Assembly: GCA_051649085.1 (NCBI GenBank)
Contig: JBOFGK010000020.1
Span: 1 to 15,636, forward strand
Origin: JBOFGK01 sp051649085
GTDB lineage: Bacteria; Bacillota_I; Bacilli_A; UBA3375
DNA length: 15,636 nt
Direction of reading: 5' to 3'
Both the position numbers and the translations under genes were made by a program. The notes below the pieces were generated by a model. That model was not told where the DNA came from, made no database searches, and worked only from the letters and a program-made list of their open reading frames with translations. This document shows positions 14,753 to 15,636 of this stretch, in pieces. Positions within the stretch are counted from its first letter, which is position 1; each line of letters begins with the position of its first letter.

Positions 14753-15636
14753 GATCTGTTACTTTCAATTTATCAAGTATTGCTTGATAATATGTAGGTA
14801 ATTCTGCTTTAAATTCCATATATTCATTTGTTGTTGGATGAATAAACCCTAGTAATTCAGCATGTAATGCTTGACCCAATACATCAAGTGTTGACTTTGG
14901 CCCATATGCCGGATCGCCAACAAGTGGGTGATTAATGTATTTTAAATGAACACGAATTTGATGAGTTCTTCCTGTTTCAAGAATACAACGAATTAATGTA
15001 TATTCATCATAACGCTTAATAACCTCAAAATTAGTTACTGCGTGCTTTGAATTTTTATCAGTTACAGCCATTTTCGTACGATCATATTGACTTCGACCAA
15101 TTGGTGCATCAATTTTTGCAGATTTTTCTTTAACAACTCCGTGAACAAGTGCAATGTATTGACGTCTAATTGTATGCTTAGAAAACTGTTCTGCTAAATG
15201 ATTATGAGCTTCGTTATTTTTCGCAACAACTAATAAACCTGATGTATCTTTATCAATTCTATGAACAATTCCTGGTCGTGTATCTCCATTAACATCTGAA
15301 AGTGTTTGGAAATGATACATTAGTCCGTTTACAAGTGTCCCCGTATAATTACCATGACCTGGATGAACAACCATTCCACTAGGCTTGTTAATCACAATTA
15401 CATCATCATCTTCATAAACAACGTCAATTTGAATATCTTCGGCTGTTATTTCCACTTCCATTTGATATTCTAAATTCACTTCTATTTCGTCACCAATATT
15501 AACTTTTGTATTGGCTTTTACAGGCTGTTGATTAACAAGTACCTGCTCTTTGTCAATTAATTTGCTTACTTGTGCTCTAGGTATTTCAAGCTTTTCCGCA
15601 ATATATTTATCGACTCTTACTTTTTGTTGTTCACAA
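14745..15636 (-). CDS. RluA/RluD-family 23S rRNA pseudouridine synthase, 5' end beyond the window
   Basis: The enzyme isomerises uridine to pseudouridine in rRNA. The frame stays open through the right edge. The 52 codons upstream of an internal GTG (15477-15479) encode an S4 RNA-binding domain (VRVDKYIAEKLEIPRAQVSK, then VLVNQQPVKA and VNIGDEIEV). The GTG is therefore not the start, and the real start lies outside the window. The catalytic domain follows with DDVIVINKPSGMVVHPG, HRIDKDTSGLLVV (catalytic Asp at 15252-15254), RTHQIRVHLKYINHPLVGD and YGP. S4 plus this domain matches RluD and Firmicute relatives of about 300 residues. The target uridine cannot be assigned. It overlaps recD2 by 8 nt. 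Confidence 0.93.
   Translation of the reverse strand, partial: CEQQKVRVDKYIAEKLEIPRAQVSKLIDKEQVLVNQQPVKANTKVNIGDEIEVNLEYQMEVEITAEDIQIDVVYEDDDVIVINKPSGMVVHPGHGNYTGTLVNGLMYHFQTLSDVNGDTRPGIVHRIDKDTSGLLVVAKNNEAHNHLAEQFSKHTIRRQYIALVHGVVKEKSAKIDAPIGRSQYDRTKMAVTDKNSKHAVTNFEVIKRYDEYTLIRCILETGRTHQIRVHLKYINHPLVGDPAYGPKSTLDVLGQALHAELLGFIHPTTNEYMEFKAELPTYYQAILDKLKVTDHE

Noticed and set aside
1..15636. Mobile elements, CRISPR arrays, tRNA/rRNA genes, defence or biosynthetic systems
   Set aside because: I saw no transposase, integrase, repeat-spacer pattern, tRNA-like structure or defence gene; the window is contiguous housekeeping genes on one strand.

Overview
The window is AT-rich (roughly 30% G+C by eye) and reads as a compact bacterial chromosome segment from a low-GC Gram-positive lineage. 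UGA is a stop here. Every long gene is intact under the standard bacterial code, and the cysteine desulfurase gene ends in a TGA that overlaps the next ATG. This argues against the UGA=Trp mollicutes (Mycoplasma, Spiroplasma). A UGA-stop lineage such as Acholeplasmatales or Izemoplasmatales, or a small-genome Erysipelotrichia-like Firmicute, fits better. Supporting signs are a short DnaE (1007 aa), EzrA, a ThiI without a rhodanese domain, and very tight gene packing. The assignment is an inference from gene content.

All confidently called genes are on the minus strand, so transcription runs from high to low coordinates. The order is: RluA-family pseudouridine synthase (cut by the right edge), recD2, alaS, ezrA, NifS-family cysteine desulfurase, thiI, ackA, nrnA, dnaE, then a lactose/cellobiose-type PTS EIIA. 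From the pseudouridine synthase to dnaE, consecutive genes overlap by 1-14 nt or are 2-11 nt apart. The one exception is a 37-nt gap before alaS, which holds a possible extended -10 promoter. I see no terminator inside this run, so it may be one long operon.

By function, the pseudouridine synthase, AlaS, the desulfurase and ThiI serve RNA modification and translation. The desulfurase and ThiI form a sulfur-relay pair for 4-thiouridine in tRNA. RecD2, DnaE and NrnA serve DNA maintenance, replication and nucleotide/RNA-end turnover. EzrA is a division-ring regulator and AckA makes ATP from acetyl phosphate. The order echoes segments of the Bacillus chromosome (recD2-alaS; ezrA-nifZ-thiI; ackA; nrnA-dnaE), as if ancestral Firmicute neighbourhoods had been compacted.

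The left end differs. The EIIA gene has its own near-consensus sigma-A promoter in the 62-bp gap after dnaE. Beyond it lie about 210 bp without a secure gene. This stretch holds several inverted repeats, a possible minus-strand promoter, a hairpin at 50-79 that may be a terminator, and perhaps the tail of a convergent plus-strand gene at the left edge. I found no mobile element, CRISPR array, tRNA, rRNA or obvious new system. The window is mostly conserved housekeeping genes, with a few departures from family consensus listed as findings.
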